This document shows positions 26,916 through 36,937 of a stretch of 64,000 nucleotides of DNA, one piece after another; the stretch's first letter is position 1; every line of letters begins with the position of its first letter. The translations under genes and the position numbers were made by a program. Source of the DNA: Actinomadura fibrosa (GTDB lineage: Bacteria; Actinomycetota; Actinomycetes; Streptosporangiales; Streptosporangiaceae); contig NZ_CAACUY010000018.1 in NCBI RefSeq assembly GCF_900659615.1, positions 1 through 64,000 on the forward strand, written 5' to 3'. The notes below the pieces were generated by a model, which saw nothing but the letters and a program-made list of their open reading frames with translations, had not been told where the DNA came from and made no database searches.

Positions 26916-27431
26916 ATGGGGAAAAGTAAACGGGGGCGCACGGCGCAAATCATCGGGTACCTTCTCGGTGCTCTACTGCTCGGACTCCTGGCCTTAGTCA
27001 ACTTCGCGAGCGAGTTCGGCCTGCAACGGAACGGGGTCGATGTTTCCGCCAAGGTCATCAGCGTCGACCGCAGCAAGTACGGCCACATCGAAGTTCAATT
27101 CACCACCCGGACCGAACGGATCGTACGCGCGGAGATCAGCAACGGTCGGTGGAACGGTCGGCTCCCCGGCGCCGGTGAGACCATCAAGGTCCGCTACGGC
27201 CCCGCCGACCCCGCCGGCTCCGTACTCCAGGCCAACCGCAGTGCGTTCGACAGGTACTGGTTGGTCGTCATGTTCGGTGGCGGCAGCCTCGCCCTCGTCT
27301 ACGTCGCGAGTCGCTCCATCCGCCGCAGACGGCCCATTGCGGTCCCTGCCGAGTTCGCCGGTCTGCCGGACGGGGATGCCACTGCCACCTGGCCGGACGG
27401 CCGCAAGGGCTCAACACAGTCCCTCGACTGA
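26916..27431 (+). CDS. DUF3592-like membrane protein
   Basis: The roughly 171-residue product has a first membrane helix (IIGYLLGALLLGLLALVNFA), an extracytoplasmic beta domain of about 75 residues with KVRYGPADPAGSV, the hallmark of DUF3592 proteins, and a second helix (YWLVVMFGGGSLALVYVASR) with a basic cytoplasmic tail. A GTG five codons upstream (26901) is an alternative start. Neither has a strong ribosome site. The function of the family is unknown. Confidence 0.7.
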   Translation: MGKSKRGRTAQIIGYLLGALLLGLLALVNFASEFGLQRNGVDVSAKVISVDRSKYGHIEVQFTTRTERIVRAEISNGRWNGRLPGAGETIKVRYGPADPAGSVLQANRSAFDRYWLVVMFGGGSLALVYVASRSIRRRRPIAVPAEFAGLPDGDATATWPDGRKGSTQSLD

Positions 27432-27791
27432 TGTGGGCTCGACCCCTCATAGGCGGCGGCCAGCAAAGTGCATAAGCCCGTTCGCCCTCATCACACGGCC
27501 AGTCAAGCCGAAGCGAACGTTATCCACAGTACGAGGTTCTACGCTCGGCCTCGGCGCGGCGGCGCCATGGTGGACGCCATGGCTACCACACCCGCCGACC
27601 GGTCCGCCCGTGCCCTCTCCCCCCGGCGCGCATCTGGCCCGCCTGGGGCGCGTCCGGTGACCGGCGCGGTCACGCGCACGTGCAGGTCCGCGCCTCGCTC
27701 CGGCGCGGGTGGCACGATCGGGCTGACCGAGACGATCGGAAGCCGCTCGTGCCTGGTGAGCCCGCGGCAGTGGCGGCGGCCGCGGACCGCG
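27432..27791. other. Intergenic, no supported gene
   Basis: A 360-base gap between the DUF3592 gene and the convergent GlxA-like regulator. Long frames cross it on both strands, but they are shadows of the flanking genes or composition artefacts. No hairpin terminator was found. Confidence 0.4.
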
Positions 27792-28730
27792 TCAGCCGAA
27801 GGCGCGGCGGTAGGCGTTGGGGCTGACGCCCGTGGTCCTTTTGAAGCGGTCGCGGAAAGCGGTGGGCGAGCGGAACCCGACCTGAACGCCGATGCGCTCC
27901 ACCGAGTGGTGGGTGGCCTCCAGGAGGTGCTGGGCCCGGCGGATGCGCGCGCGGTGGAGCCACTGGAGCGGGGTGGTGCCGGTCTGCTCGCGGAAGTGCC
28001 GTATCAGGGTCCGGGAGCTGACTCCGGCGTGCGCGGCGATGTCGGCGAGGGAGAGATCGGAGCCCAGGTTGTCCTGCAACCAGGCCAGCAGCGGCTCCAG
28101 TGCCGATCCCCGGGGGGCGGGCGGATGATCGTGGACGATGAACTGCGCCTGCCCGCCCTCGCGCTCCAAGGGCACGACCGACAGCCGGGCGGCGTCGGCG
28201 GCGACGGCCGAGCCGTAGTCGCGGCGGATCATGTGCAGGCACAGGTCCAGGCCTGCGGCGGCGCCGGCGGAAGTGAGGATCTGGCCGTTGTCCACGTACA
28301 GGACGTCCGGATCCACCTCGATACCGGGGTGGGCGGCGGCCAGCGGACCGGTGGCTGTCCAGTGGGTGGTGGCCCGCAGACCGTCCAGGAGCCCGGCGGC
28401 GGCCAGCGGGAAGGTGCCCGAGCAGATGGAGGCGATGCGCGTGCCGCTCGCGGCGGCCCTGCGCAGCGCGTCGCGGACGGCGGGAGCGAGCGGTGCCGCA
28501 GGGTCGGCGATGCCGGGGACGATGATCGTGTCCGCGGCTTCGAGCCCGTCCAGTCCCCAGGGCACGCGCATGGTGAAGGCGCCGGCGTCGATCTCCGGCC
28601 GCTCGGCGCAGACGCGAATGCGGTAGCCGGGCCGTCCGTCCGGGAGGCGGGTCCGGGAAAAGACCTCGATCGGAGTGGACAGATCGAACGGGATCACCTG
28701 ATCCAGGGCGAGAACGGCGACGGTGTGCAT
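27792..28730 (-). CDS. GlxA-like AraC-family regulator with DJ-1/PfpI domain
   Basis: The 312-residue protein has an N-terminal class I glutamine-amidotransferase-like fold (VLALDQVIPFDLSTPIEVFS; IASICSGTFPLAAAGLLDG with the nucleophile-position Cys near residue 101) and a C-terminal double HTH of AraC type (SLADIAAHAGVSSRTLIRHF, then VERIGVQVGFRSPTAFRDRF). Such regulators sense small metabolites, for example amidated amino acids, and act on neighbouring genes. It is divergent from a DJ-1 family gene 198 bases away, its likely target. Confidence 0.85.
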   Translation of the reverse strand: MHTVAVLALDQVIPFDLSTPIEVFSRTRLPDGRPGYRIRVCAERPEIDAGAFTMRVPWGLDGLEAADTIIVPGIADPAAPLAPAVRDALRRAAASGTRIASICSGTFPLAAAGLLDGLRATTHWTATGPLAAAHPGIEVDPDVLYVDNGQILTSAGAAAGLDLCLHMIRRDYGSAVAADAARLSVVPLEREGGQAQFIVHDHPPAPRGSALEPLLAWLQDNLGSDLSLADIAAHAGVSSRTLIRHFREQTGTTPLQWLHRARIRRAQHLLEATHHSVERIGVQVGFRSPTAFRDRFKRTTGVSPNAYRRAFG

Positions 28731-28928
28731 GGCGAGAAGATACCTCTGCGCCGACGCCCAATCTCAGCTTTCAGCTTGACTCAGAGCAGTTCAGAGCGTC
28801 ACTTGCCGTCTGGCGATTTCCCGTTGAAAGGCGTCACTATTGCCACTGGGAGGCATGCCGGTGGCCGATTAGCGTCGGGGACGATTCCGGCATGGGCCGG
28901 ATGGCCGCCACACGCGAGGGGACTCTTC

Positions 28929-29606
28929 ATGCGCGCCCAGATCGTCCTGTTCGACGGCTTCGACCCGCTCGACGTCGTCGCCCCCTACGAAGTGCTGTAC
29001 GCCGGCGGCACCGCCTCCGGCGGCGCGGTGAGCGTCGAACTGGTCTCCGCCGAAGGGCCCCGTGCAGTGGTCGGCGGAATCGGGAGCCTGGCACTGCACG
29101 CCACGGCCGCTCTGGATCCCGCACGCGCGGACCTCGTCCTGGTCCCCGGCGCCGCGGGCCGTCTCGAAGAGCCCGGCCACGACGCGGACACCGGGGAACG
29201 GCGGCAGGACGAACCGGTTCACGTGCTGCTCGACCGCGCCCTGGCGACCGACCTGCCCACGCTGCTGAAGGCGGCGCACGACGACCCCGACGTGACGCTC
29301 AGCGCCGTGTGCGGCGGCTCGATCATCCTGGCCCTTTCCGGCCTGTTGAACGGCCGCTACGCCACCACCCATCACACAGGCCTGGACGCTTTGGCCGCCG
29401 CGGGCGTCCACGCGGTGAACGCCCGCGTCGTCGACGACGGCGACCTGGTCACCGCCGCCGGCGTCACCTCCGGCCTTGACCTCGGCCTTCACCTGCTGGA
29501 ACGGGAAGTAGGCCCCCAGATCGCCCACGCCGTCGAAGAACTGTTCGCCCACGAACGCCGCGGCATCGTCTGGCGCCACCAAGGCCACACACCCACCGCC
29601 TTCTGA
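28929..29606 (+). CDS. DJ-1/PfpI family protein
   Basis: The 225-residue protein begins RAQIVLFDGFDPLDVVAPYE, typical of ThiJ/PfpI proteins of the isonitrile-hydratase or transcriptional-regulator type, and has the nucleophilic elbow LSAVCGGSIILALSGLL with Cys near residue 134 and the partner Glu/His region HHTGLDALAAAG. There is no HTH. An insertion (PGHDADTGERRQDEPVHVLL) follows the usual LVVPGG loop. Hydration or hydrolysis of a small C-N substrate is the family theme. It is probably controlled by the divergent GlxA-like regulator. Confidence 0.8.
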   Translation: MRAQIVLFDGFDPLDVVAPYEVLYAGGTASGGAVSVELVSAEGPRAVVGGIGSLALHATAALDPARADLVLVPGAAGRLEEPGHDADTGERRQDEPVHVLLDRALATDLPTLLKAAHDDPDVTLSAVCGGSIILALSGLLNGRYATTHHTGLDALAAAGVHAVNARVVDDGDLVTAAGVTSGLDLGLHLLEREVGPQIAHAVEELFAHERRGIVWRHQGHTPTAF

Positions 29607-29738
29607 CGCCCGCCTGCATTTCCGCCACACCACACTTACGCCCTTGGACGCGCGGCCGCCTGTCGATGGTCGCCTGTCGGGCGGGCCGGCCGAGTGAGGG
29701 CCTCGGCGGCCCTACCCCACGGCCGCGGGGAGCACACC

Positions 29739-30803
29739 ATGCGGGTGGCCGAGGCACGGCGGATGCGTGGCGCCGAGCTGTTCGAGCAGGGCCGCTCCCA
29801 GGTCGAGATCGTGTGAATACTCGGGGTCCATCCCGAAAGCGTCCGCCGCTGGAAACGCGTGTGGGACAAGGACGGCGTGGCGGCGCTGTCCCGCCATCCG
29901 GCAAGCCGGCGCTGCGCTGGGCCGCCGTCCGGCGAGCGGGCGCCCGCCCGAACTCAGCGCGGCCCAGATCGAGCAGGTCCGCGCCGCCCTGCACCAGGGC
30001 CGCCCAGGCTCACGGTTTCGAGGCCGAGGTGTGGACGTTGGAGCGGGCCGGTCCGGTGATCGAACGCCTCACCAGCGTGAGGCTGGCATCCACTTCGGTG
30101 TGGCGCCTGCCGACCGAGCGGCTGGGCTTGAGCCTGCAACGCCCGCAGCGCCGCGCGGTCGAACGTGACGAGTCCGAGATCGCCCGGTGGGTCGCCCACG
30201 AGTGGCCGCGGATCACAAGGGGGCCGTGAAGAACCGGGCATGGGTCGTTTTCTACGAGTGAATCGGGTGTTTCGCTGCTGCCGCAGGTGCGCCGCACCTG
30301 GGCGCCTCGCGGCCGCACCCCCACGCTGCGGCATCGGCTGAACTGGAAACGCGCCTCGATGGCCGCCGCGCTGGGCTACTACGCCACCGACCTCGGACGC
30401 GGCGCCCGTCGGTGTTTTCATCTCCAGCCAGGCAACTACGACACCACCGCACTGATCGCGGTACTGGAGCGGATGAAGGAGTACTTCGCCGGTGAGCGGG
30501 TGGTGCTGGTATGGGACGGGCTGGCCGCGCACCGCAGCCGTGCGATGCGCGCCTGGAGCGCAGACCAGGACTGGCTCACCCTGGAACGCCTTCCGGCCTA
30601 CGCACCCGAACTCAACCCGGTGGAACTGCTGTGGTCGTCGATCAAACCTGTGAGCTGGCCAACCTGGCCGGCGACCACCTCGCCGACGTCGCCGACGCTG
30701 CTGAACGCGGCATCCAACGTGTCTGGACCCAGCCCCGGCTTCCCCGGTCATACCTGGCCCACACCAGCCTGCACCTGCACCCCCAACTACCGAAAACCTC
30801 AGT
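29739..30803 (+). pseudogene. IS630-family transposase, several lesions
   Basis: The HTH part (RVAEARRMRGAELFEQGRSQ) meets a TGA at about 29815, then continues HPESVRRWKRVWDKDGVAAL. After frame changes near 29920 and 30000 it reads ALHQGRPGS..., AQAHGFEAEVWTLERAGPVI, and from about 30260 the DDE part (GVSLLPQVRRTWAPRGRTPT, VVLVWDGLAAHRSRAM with the second Asp, LPAYAPELNPVELLWSSIK with the Glu region). At least four lesions make it inactive. Confidence 0.8.
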
Positions 30804-30944
30804 AGGACGCGCCGGGCGGCGCCTCGGCGACGTCTTGGTCTTGCCAGAGGACGCACTCCAATCTGGCGCGCCAGATCTCGCCCGGGACGGTCGTCCGCTC
30901 GGCGAACTGTTCGTACTTCTTGACCGGCTCGACTCGGGCGAAGA

Positions 30945-31439
30945 TCAGGAAGTGTCGTCGCGGGCCGTCGGAGCGTTGCGGCCGCGGCTGTAGGCGGCGC
31001 TGTCGTTGCTGTAACGCAGAGCGAGGCGCGCGAACTGGAGGCGGTCTTCTGTGCTCCAGTCGTGCGTGATCTCCTCGTACGCGCGGCGCTGCGCGGTGGC
31101 GTACCTGCGACGCTCGTTCTCGCCGTCCTCGGTGAGCTCCAGGACGGTGCGGCGGCCGTCGCTCTGGTCGGCGGCACGGCGGACCAGACCCTCGGCGATA
31201 CACGCGGAGATCAGCCGGCTGGCGGCGGACTGGAGGTATCCCATCTCGACGGCGACCTCGCCGACCGTGATCCCGTCGGGCGCGTCATAGATCACGTTGA
31301 GCAGGACGTTGCGGGCCAGGTCCTTGCTCGAACCCGGGGTGCGGCGCCGCAGCCGCGATAAGGCCGGGCCGATGGCGTCCAGCAGCTGCTCGTCCTGCAT
31401 CGCGGTGAAGGACGCTGAAGCCCGGGTCGTGTTGCTCAC
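30945..31439 (-). CDS. MarR-family transcriptional regulator
   Basis: The 164-residue protein has a winged HTH (DGITVGEVAVEMGYLQSAAS, wing GLVRRAADQSDGRRTVLEL) with the DGRR turn typical of MarR. The terminal helices support dimerisation. It is divergent from the amidohydrolase gene with 116 bases between the starts. MarR proteins are usually released from DNA by small aromatic or lipophilic compounds. The hydrolase is the obvious candidate target. Confidence 0.85.
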   Translation of the reverse strand: MSNTTRASASFTAMQDEQLLDAIGPALSRLRRRTPGSSKDLARNVLLNVIYDAPDGITVGEVAVEMGYLQSAASRLISACIAEGLVRRAADQSDGRRTVLELTEDGENERRRYATAQRRAYEEITHDWSTEDRLQFARLALRYSNDSAAYSRGRNAPTARDDTS

Positions 31440-31555
31440 CTCCCCAGTCTACGAAGGCAAACACCCAGTCTGCATATCCATCACAAGCAGAAAGTCCATT
31501 ACAAATGTCATACGATGGAGGCGACCGCACATCGCACATGTGAGCGAGGCAAGGA

Positions 31556-32821
31556 ATGAGCGCTACCACCACCGTCATCACCGGCGCCCGGATCTTCGAC
31601 GGCACCCGGGTCGGCGATCCGACCACGGTGCTCGTGCAGGACGGGAAGATCGCCGCGCTCGGCGTGGAGGCGCCGGCCGGTGCCGAGATCGTGGACGGCG
31701 CCGGAGGCACGCTGCTGCCCGGGCTGATCGATGCGCACGTCCACACGAGCAAGGAGTCCCTCGCGCAGGCCCTGCGGTTCGGTGTCACTACCGAGTTGGA
31801 GATGCAGGGCAACAACACCCGGCCCAACCGGGCGCACATCACCGAGGACGACTCGGTCGCCGACGTGCGCTCCGCTGGCTTCGGGATCACCCCGCCCGGC
31901 GGCCACCCCAGCGAGTTGTTCCCGCCGGACTTCCACCCCGCCAAGCACGCTGCCGGCAGCAAGCCGGGCGAGGGCAAGCCGGATGGGGGCAAGCCCGCGG
32001 GGGCGCCGCCGCTGATGCCGTTCTCCAGCACGCCGGAAGAGGCCGTCGCGTTCATCCCGCAGTTGATCGAGCGCGGCTCGGACTACATCAAGTTCATGGT
32101 CGACGACGGCTCGGTCGAGGGCCACCCCGGCCTGCCGATGCTCGACCAGGCGACCCTCAACGCCGGCGTCGCCGAGGCCAAGCGGCACGGCATGCTCACC
32201 GTCGCCCACGCCCTCACCCTGGACGCCACCCGCATGGCGATCGAGGCGGGCATCGACGGCCTGGCCCACATCTTCATGGACGGCCGCCACACCGACAAGA
32301 TCATCGAAATGATCGCCGACGCCGGCGTGTTCGTCACCCCCTGCGTCGTCCTGAACGCCTCCATGATGGGCATCGACGCCGCCGAACTGGCCGACGACCC
32401 GCGCGTAGCGTCCCGCCTGGCACCCGGCTGGGACCAGACGCTGCGCTCCAGCTTCGGCCACTACCCGCAAGGCGAACTGTCCGACGTGCTGGGCACGGTC
32501 AAGGCGCTCAACGACGCTGGCGTCGACATCCTCGCGGGCACCGACGTCTCCATGCCACTGCCGTTCCTCGGCGGACTGGCCCACGGCGCGAGCGTCCACC
32601 ACGAACTCCAATACCTGGTCCGCGCCGGCCTCACCCCCGTCCAGGCCCTCACCGCGGCGACCGCCACCCCGGCGCGCCGCTTCGGTCTCACCGACCGCGG
32701 CCGCATCGCCGAAGGACTGCGCGCCGACCTCCTCCTCGTCGACGGCGACCCCACCACCGACATCACCGCCACACTCGACATCCGCGCCATCTGGCGCCGC
32801 GGCGCCCGCCTCGCGGACTGA
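31556..32821 (+). CDS. Amidohydrolase, imidazolonepropionase-like
   Basis: The 421-residue protein follows the amidohydrolase plan: a small beta sandwich (ITGARIFDGTRVGDPTTVLV), the first metal motif GLIDAHVHTSKE at about 58-69, a Lys near SDYIKFMVDDGS, metal His residues in LTVAHALTLDATRM and DGLAHIFMDG, and the last Asp in ILAGTDVSMPLPF. A Gly/Lys/Pro-rich insertion (GSKPGEGKPDGGKPAGAPP) lies in the middle. The substrate of this broad family (dipeptides, imidazolones, lactones) cannot be told from sequence. No signal peptide. GAGCGAGGCAAGGA is the ribosome site region. Confidence 0.85.
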   Translation: MSATTTVITGARIFDGTRVGDPTTVLVQDGKIAALGVEAPAGAEIVDGAGGTLLPGLIDAHVHTSKESLAQALRFGVTTELEMQGNNTRPNRAHITEDDSVADVRSAGFGITPPGGHPSELFPPDFHPAKHAAGSKPGEGKPDGGKPAGAPPLMPFSSTPEEAVAFIPQLIERGSDYIKFMVDDGSVEGHPGLPMLDQATLNAGVAEAKRHGMLTVAHALTLDATRMAIEAGIDGLAHIFMDGRHTDKIIEMIADAGVFVTPCVVLNASMMGIDAAELADDPRVASRLAPGWDQTLRSSFGHYPQGELSDVLGTVKALNDAGVDILAGTDVSMPLPFLGGLAHGASVHHELQYLVRAGLTPVQALTAATATPARRFGLTDRGRIAEGLRADLLLVDGDPTTDITATLDIRAIWRRGARLAD

Positions 32822-32896
32822 TCCAGCCTGCCAACTCCGAGTTCCCCGGCCGACCGACCGAGGAACCCCGGAGCCAGCACACACCATCGGGAGGCC

Positions 32897-33226
32897 TTGG
32901 TGTGGACGGTTCCGATGGCCATCGCGCTGGCGGTGCTGGCAACGGTGTCCGGCCGGCTCGTTGCCGCACGAGGGCCTCGGTTTCCCCTTCTGCTGGCCTG
33001 CGTCCTGCTGGCCATCGGGGCACTGATGTTCCTGCGGCTCGACCCGCACACCGCGCTCGGCTACCTGGCCGGCGCCTACGTCATCATCGGCGCCGGCTTC
33101 GGACTCATCACCGGGCCGGTCACCAACATCGCCCTCTCAGGTCTGCCAGCCGACCAGGCGGCCATGGCCGGAGCACTGACCTCGACCAGCCGCCAATTCG
33201 GTACGGCAGTCACCACCAACCGTTGA
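32897..33226 (+). pseudogene. MFS transporter C-terminal fragment
   Basis: About 105 residues hold three membrane helices (IALAVLATVSGRLVAARGPR, FPLLLACVLLAIGALMFLRL, GYLAGAYVIIGAGFGLITGP) and the motif SGLPADQAAMAGALTSTSRQ of the DHA2-type drug exporters. The remaining roughly 400 residues are absent, and the end diverges after FGTAV. It lies directly after the amidohydrolase, which may once have had this exporter as a partner. Confidence 0.7.
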
Positions 33227-33385
33227 CGGATGCGGCGCGGCCAGGCCGTCACGGTCGTGAAGGGCGACGTTCAGGTATCACGCCGCTGTGACCGGATCGT
33301 GTCCTTGTAGGCGCTTTCCCCGGTAAACCGTGCATGATCGTCCGACGTCTCCCGAACACCCAACAGGAACGATCTTGAGGGCCGC

Positions 33386-34765
33386 GTGTCCTCGCCAACG
33401 GAGGCGTGTTTGAGACGCGACGATCCCAAGGCCCGCGGCACGAGCCGGATGCTGGCCGCCGTGCTGGTGCCGGCGGCGCTGGTGCTGGTGCCGCTGCCCG
33501 CGTCCGCCGCGCCGGACGCAGCGGGCGATCCCGTCCCCACCCATTTCGAGTTCTCCGTCGCGCCCACCGACGTCGGCGTGGACCACGGCCCGGTGACCTA
33601 CCAGGGACGGCTGGTCGCCGACGAGGCCGACGGCGCCGAGCACCCGGTACCGGGCCTGCGCGTGGTGATCAGCGACGGCCGCGACCAATGGGGCACGGCC
33701 ACCACCGACGCCGAGGGCCGCTTCGCCGGCTCCTCCCCGGCGCACCGGACGGGCACCGTCTACGCCTGGACGCAGGGCAGCCGCGAGTACAAGGGCGGAT
33801 TCTCCGACAAGGTCCCGATCACCGTCGCCAAGGCCGAGACACGGCTGTCCGTCGCGCCCGCGCCGACCCCGCAGGCCGTCGGCGACACCGCCGAGCTGGC
33901 CGGGAAGCTGGAACGCCGCACGTCCACGGGAGACTACGTCCCGTTCGGCGGTCAGCCCGTCCGGGTGTGGGAGGTGAACACCGGCATCAGGACCAACGTC
34001 TACACCAAGGCCGACGGCACCTACCGGTACGCCGTCCGGATGCCCGTCCGGCCGCTGTGGTCGTTGTCCTTCGAACCGGACGGCCAGTCGTTCACCCCCG
34101 CGTACGCCTCCTACGGCGGCAACATCACCCTGCCGTACCGGACAGTGATCCAGGGTCTCACCGTCACCCCCACACCGGTCGTCTCGGGCCAGAACGTCAC
34201 GCTCAAGGGAACGGCTGTGCGCCAGGGCCTCGACGGCCCCGAGACGCTCGTCGACGGCACACAGATCAACGCCGAGTTCTCCCCCGACGGCAAGACGTGG
34301 CAGTTCGCCGCCGCCAGCATCACCAACCCCGACACCGGGACCTTCAACTTCACCGCCCGCGCCTACCAGGCGGGATACTGGCGGGCTGCCGTCAAGGGCG
34401 ACTCCTACAGCCTGCCCTCGGTGAGCACCGGACAGAAGGTCGCGGTCAAGTACCGGACCCGCTTCAGCGCTTTCAACGCCGCCCCCGAGCCCGTCCGCAA
34501 GGGCAAGACGATCACCGTGACCGGCTCCCTGGAACGGGATATGACCGGTTGGAAACGCGCCGGGGCCGGCGCGGCGATCAACATCTACTTCCAGGCCAAG
34601 GGCTCGACCGCACGCAAGCTGATTACCGTCGTCAAAACCGACTCCAAAGGCGCCTTCCGCAAAGGCTTCACGGCGTCCAAGGACGGCACCTACCTGGCCA
34701 CCTACAGCGGAAGCACCACCTACGTCGGATCCACCGCCCCCGGCGACTACGTCGACGTCCGCTGA
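33386..34765 (+). CDS. Secreted multi-domain Ig-like protein
   Basis: The roughly 459-residue product has a signal peptide (RMLAAVLVPAALVLVPLPAS, cleavage ASAAPDA) and four beta-sandwich units of about 95 residues with recurring elements such as GRFAGSSPA, GTYRYAV and GAFRKGFTASKDGTYLATYS, typical of surface Ig-like or transthyretin-like repeats. No catalytic site is visible. It probably forms a stalk or adhesive layer, or a protein that binds wall polymers. The exact start is uncertain (GTG at 33386 or a TTG at 33409). It ends in a clear hairpin terminator. Confidence 0.75.
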   Translation: MSSPTEACLRRDDPKARGTSRMLAAVLVPAALVLVPLPASAAPDAAGDPVPTHFEFSVAPTDVGVDHGPVTYQGRLVADEADGAEHPVPGLRVVISDGRDQWGTATTDAEGRFAGSSPAHRTGTVYAWTQGSREYKGGFSDKVPITVAKAETRLSVAPAPTPQAVGDTAELAGKLERRTSTGDYVPFGGQPVRVWEVNTGIRTNVYTKADGTYRYAVRMPVRPLWSLSFEPDGQSFTPAYASYGGNITLPYRTVIQGLTVTPTPVVSGQNVTLKGTAVRQGLDGPETLVDGTQINAEFSPDGKTWQFAAASITNPDTGTFNFTARAYQAGYWRAAVKGDSYSLPSVSTGQKVAVKYRTRFSAFNAAPEPVRKGKTITVTGSLERDMTGWKRAGAGAAINIYFQAKGSTARKLITVVKTDSKGAFRKGFTASKDGTYLATYSGSTTYVGSTAPGDYVDVR

Positions 34766-34772
34766 CACCCCT

Positions 34773-34811
34773 CCCGGCCGTCCGCGCCCATCAGGTGGAC
34801 GGACGGCCGGG
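34773..34811 (+). terminator. Hairpin terminator
   Basis: A 12-bp perfect stem CCCGGCCGTCCG with its complement and a 15-base loop begins 8 bases after the stop of the secreted Ig-like gene. Confidence 0.75.
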
Positions 34812-34999
34812 ATGCCATGGACCGTGCTCAAGCGCGGCGCTGCTGGGACCGCCCCAGTCGCCGGCCACCAGGGCACCGACACCCCGAACGGACGGCCTTA
34901 TCGAGACGCGGATCAGCGCGCCGATGTCCGATCGCAAACTCCCGCTCCACCCGGAACGGCCCTGGTGGTCCATTCGCCGGATTTGTAGTGTGCGGGCTT

Positions 35000-36491
35000 C
35001 CGTCCGGCGAGATGATCACCTTGGGTCCTGGAGAGATGCTACTTGGGTGACCGGCGGGCCGCTGGATCAGATCCCGGCCGCCCTTGCCCAGGTTGTAGGT
35101 GACCGCCTTGGTGGGGCACTGCGACTTGGTCGCGCCGAGTTCGATGTGCCCATAGGAGAACGACGTCCGCGCGATCACGCTCCCCACCGACGGGCCGGGG
35201 TAGGAGAAGCCGAACTGTCCCTGCCATGCCTGGGTGACCGGGCGGACGCTGGCCAGCCGGAACCGGCACGTGGCGGAGTAGTAGTCGACCATCCACAGCG
35301 ACGCCCCGAAGATCTTGTGGTTCTTCAGCCGGTCGTCCAGGTTCGGGAAGCCCAGATAGGCGGCCGAGTGGGAGCCGATCGCCAGGTCCTGGCCACCGCC
35401 GACCTGCCCGGAGCCGGTGACGGTCATGCTGGTGCCCGCCGTGTTGATCTCCACGCTCGGGTCGACCTTGATCGGGAAGGCACGCGCCGGATCGGCCAGC
35501 CAGCCGCGGTCCAGATCGACGCGCAGCGCCGGGACCCCGTCCGCCGTCACCAGGCTGTAGGCCACTCTGGTGGAGGTAGTCGGCCGGACCGCCGAGTCAT
35601 TCATGAACCCGGCCGGGACCATTGCCTTCGTGTGCCCGGCTGCGTCGGTGAACACGACGTGGCCGTCCGCGACCTTGACGGACAGGCCCTTCAAAGCGAG
35701 TGGAAAGGTGAACGTCGTGGGCGCCTTGGCCGACCGCAGGACGAGGGTCTCCTTCACGCCACCCGACCCGAGGTCGCATGTCAGGTCGGTGTCCTGCCAG
35801 GTACCGGGATAGGTGACTCCGCGCTCGTGTGCTCGCTCGGGAACCGCCGCGGCGCCTTGCAGGCCGTACCCGACTTCCTGACCGGCTCCGAGCGCCATCC
35901 GCACCGTCTGCGCGCCGCCGGTCCGGGCCGCGAGCCGGATGTCCACCGAGTCGGCGGCGTTGCGTCGCCGCAGCCCCGGTTGTCGGGCTCACTGGGACGA
36001 GCCGGGTGTCGACCGGCGCCCACGAACCGTCCGGGCGCCGGTAGTTCACCGGGCGGACCGAGACTTCGGTCGACTGCGTTCCGTCGGCATTCGCAGAGGT
36101 GTGCGTGTAGGCGTCGCCGCCGGTCGGGAAGGTCTCGGCTGGACTGGGTATCGAAGCCTCTGACCGGAGTTTCGTCCGGTACCGGGGACTTCTCGACGGT
36201 CGCGGTGTTCTGCGGTGGCCTCGGCGCCTCGTTGGACGCGTGAAGCGGGTACCGCGCACGCAGGCTCGTCGGCTGCCCGGTGTTCCGCGTGGTTCCCTCG
36301 ACGTGCGCGCGGTTCACCGTGGCCGAACCCCATCGCTGCTTAGGGCCGTGCGGGCTCGGTGAGCTGCCGAGTCCGGCGAGCGTCCCCGCCGCGCCGTCCT
36401 GGATGTTCGCGATGAGCGGCAGCACCAACACCACGATGAGCCTGTAGACGGTGGCGGACCGTCCACGCCGCAGGGCGCCCACACTGAGCAC
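35000..36491 (-). pseudogene. RHS/DNRLRE-type secreted protein, N-terminal relic
   Basis: The 5' end encodes a signal-like helix (TVYRLIVVLVLPLIANIQDG) and a linker. After a frameshift near 36130 comes TFPTGGDAYTHTSANADGTQ with VSVRPVNYRRPDGSWAPVDT, the characteristic start of wall-associated RHS-repeat (polymorphic toxin) proteins. A second shift near 35960 leads to LSVKVADGHVVFTDAAGHTK and the DNRLRE-type domain (VDPSVEINTAG, LGFPNLDDRLKNHKIFGASL, QWQGQFGFSYPG-like region). It then ends without YD repeats or toxin domain near 35000. The roughly 2000-residue parent protein is thus truncated and broken. Confidence 0.7.
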
Positions 36492-36937
36492 CGGGACCGA
36501 GACGAGACGCCCGGGTAGAGAATCCGCGCGTTGCCGTGCTCGCTCAACGGTGGCGACCGCATCATGCCCAACTCCCGACCGCTACGCGACACCGGTCCGC
36601 CGTGGCTTCGTCCGAGGTCCTGCCGCACTGATTCGTGCACGCCTGCCGACGGAGGCCGCCTCCAGGACGGCCTCCGCGCGTCTCAGCGGGTGCTCGGTGG
36701 CTTAGGCAAGGTGTGGACGGTGAACGTCGAAGCCGCGGTCGCCGAACGCGCCGCCGCGTCGGTGTTCAGGAGACCGATCACGGACTGCTGGCTTGCGGTC
36801 CGATACGTGAACGCCCAGCTGTCGCCATCGGATCTTGCAGCGGCGGAATGGACGGCTCGTTGAGGGCCGATGCGCGAGTCACGGGTTCGCGTGGTCGCGG
36901 CGGCGGGGTCCGTACGGGCCCGCGAGCGGCGGACCGG
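36492..36937. other. Intergenic, no supported gene
   Basis: A plus-strand frame ends AVRYVNAQLSPSDLAAAEWT, but nothing in it matches a family I know, and it starts inside the RHS relic. It is left as unassigned sequence. Confidence 0.35.

Noticed and set aside
27468..29606. A 712-residue plus-strand protein
   Set aside because: The first two thirds lie antisense to the GlxA-like regulator and have no family pattern. Only the part from 28929 is the DJ-1 gene.
33406..36243. A 945-residue plus-strand protein
   Set aside because: It is an Arg-rich shadow of the secreted Ig-like gene and the RHS relic, with stops absent because of high GC.
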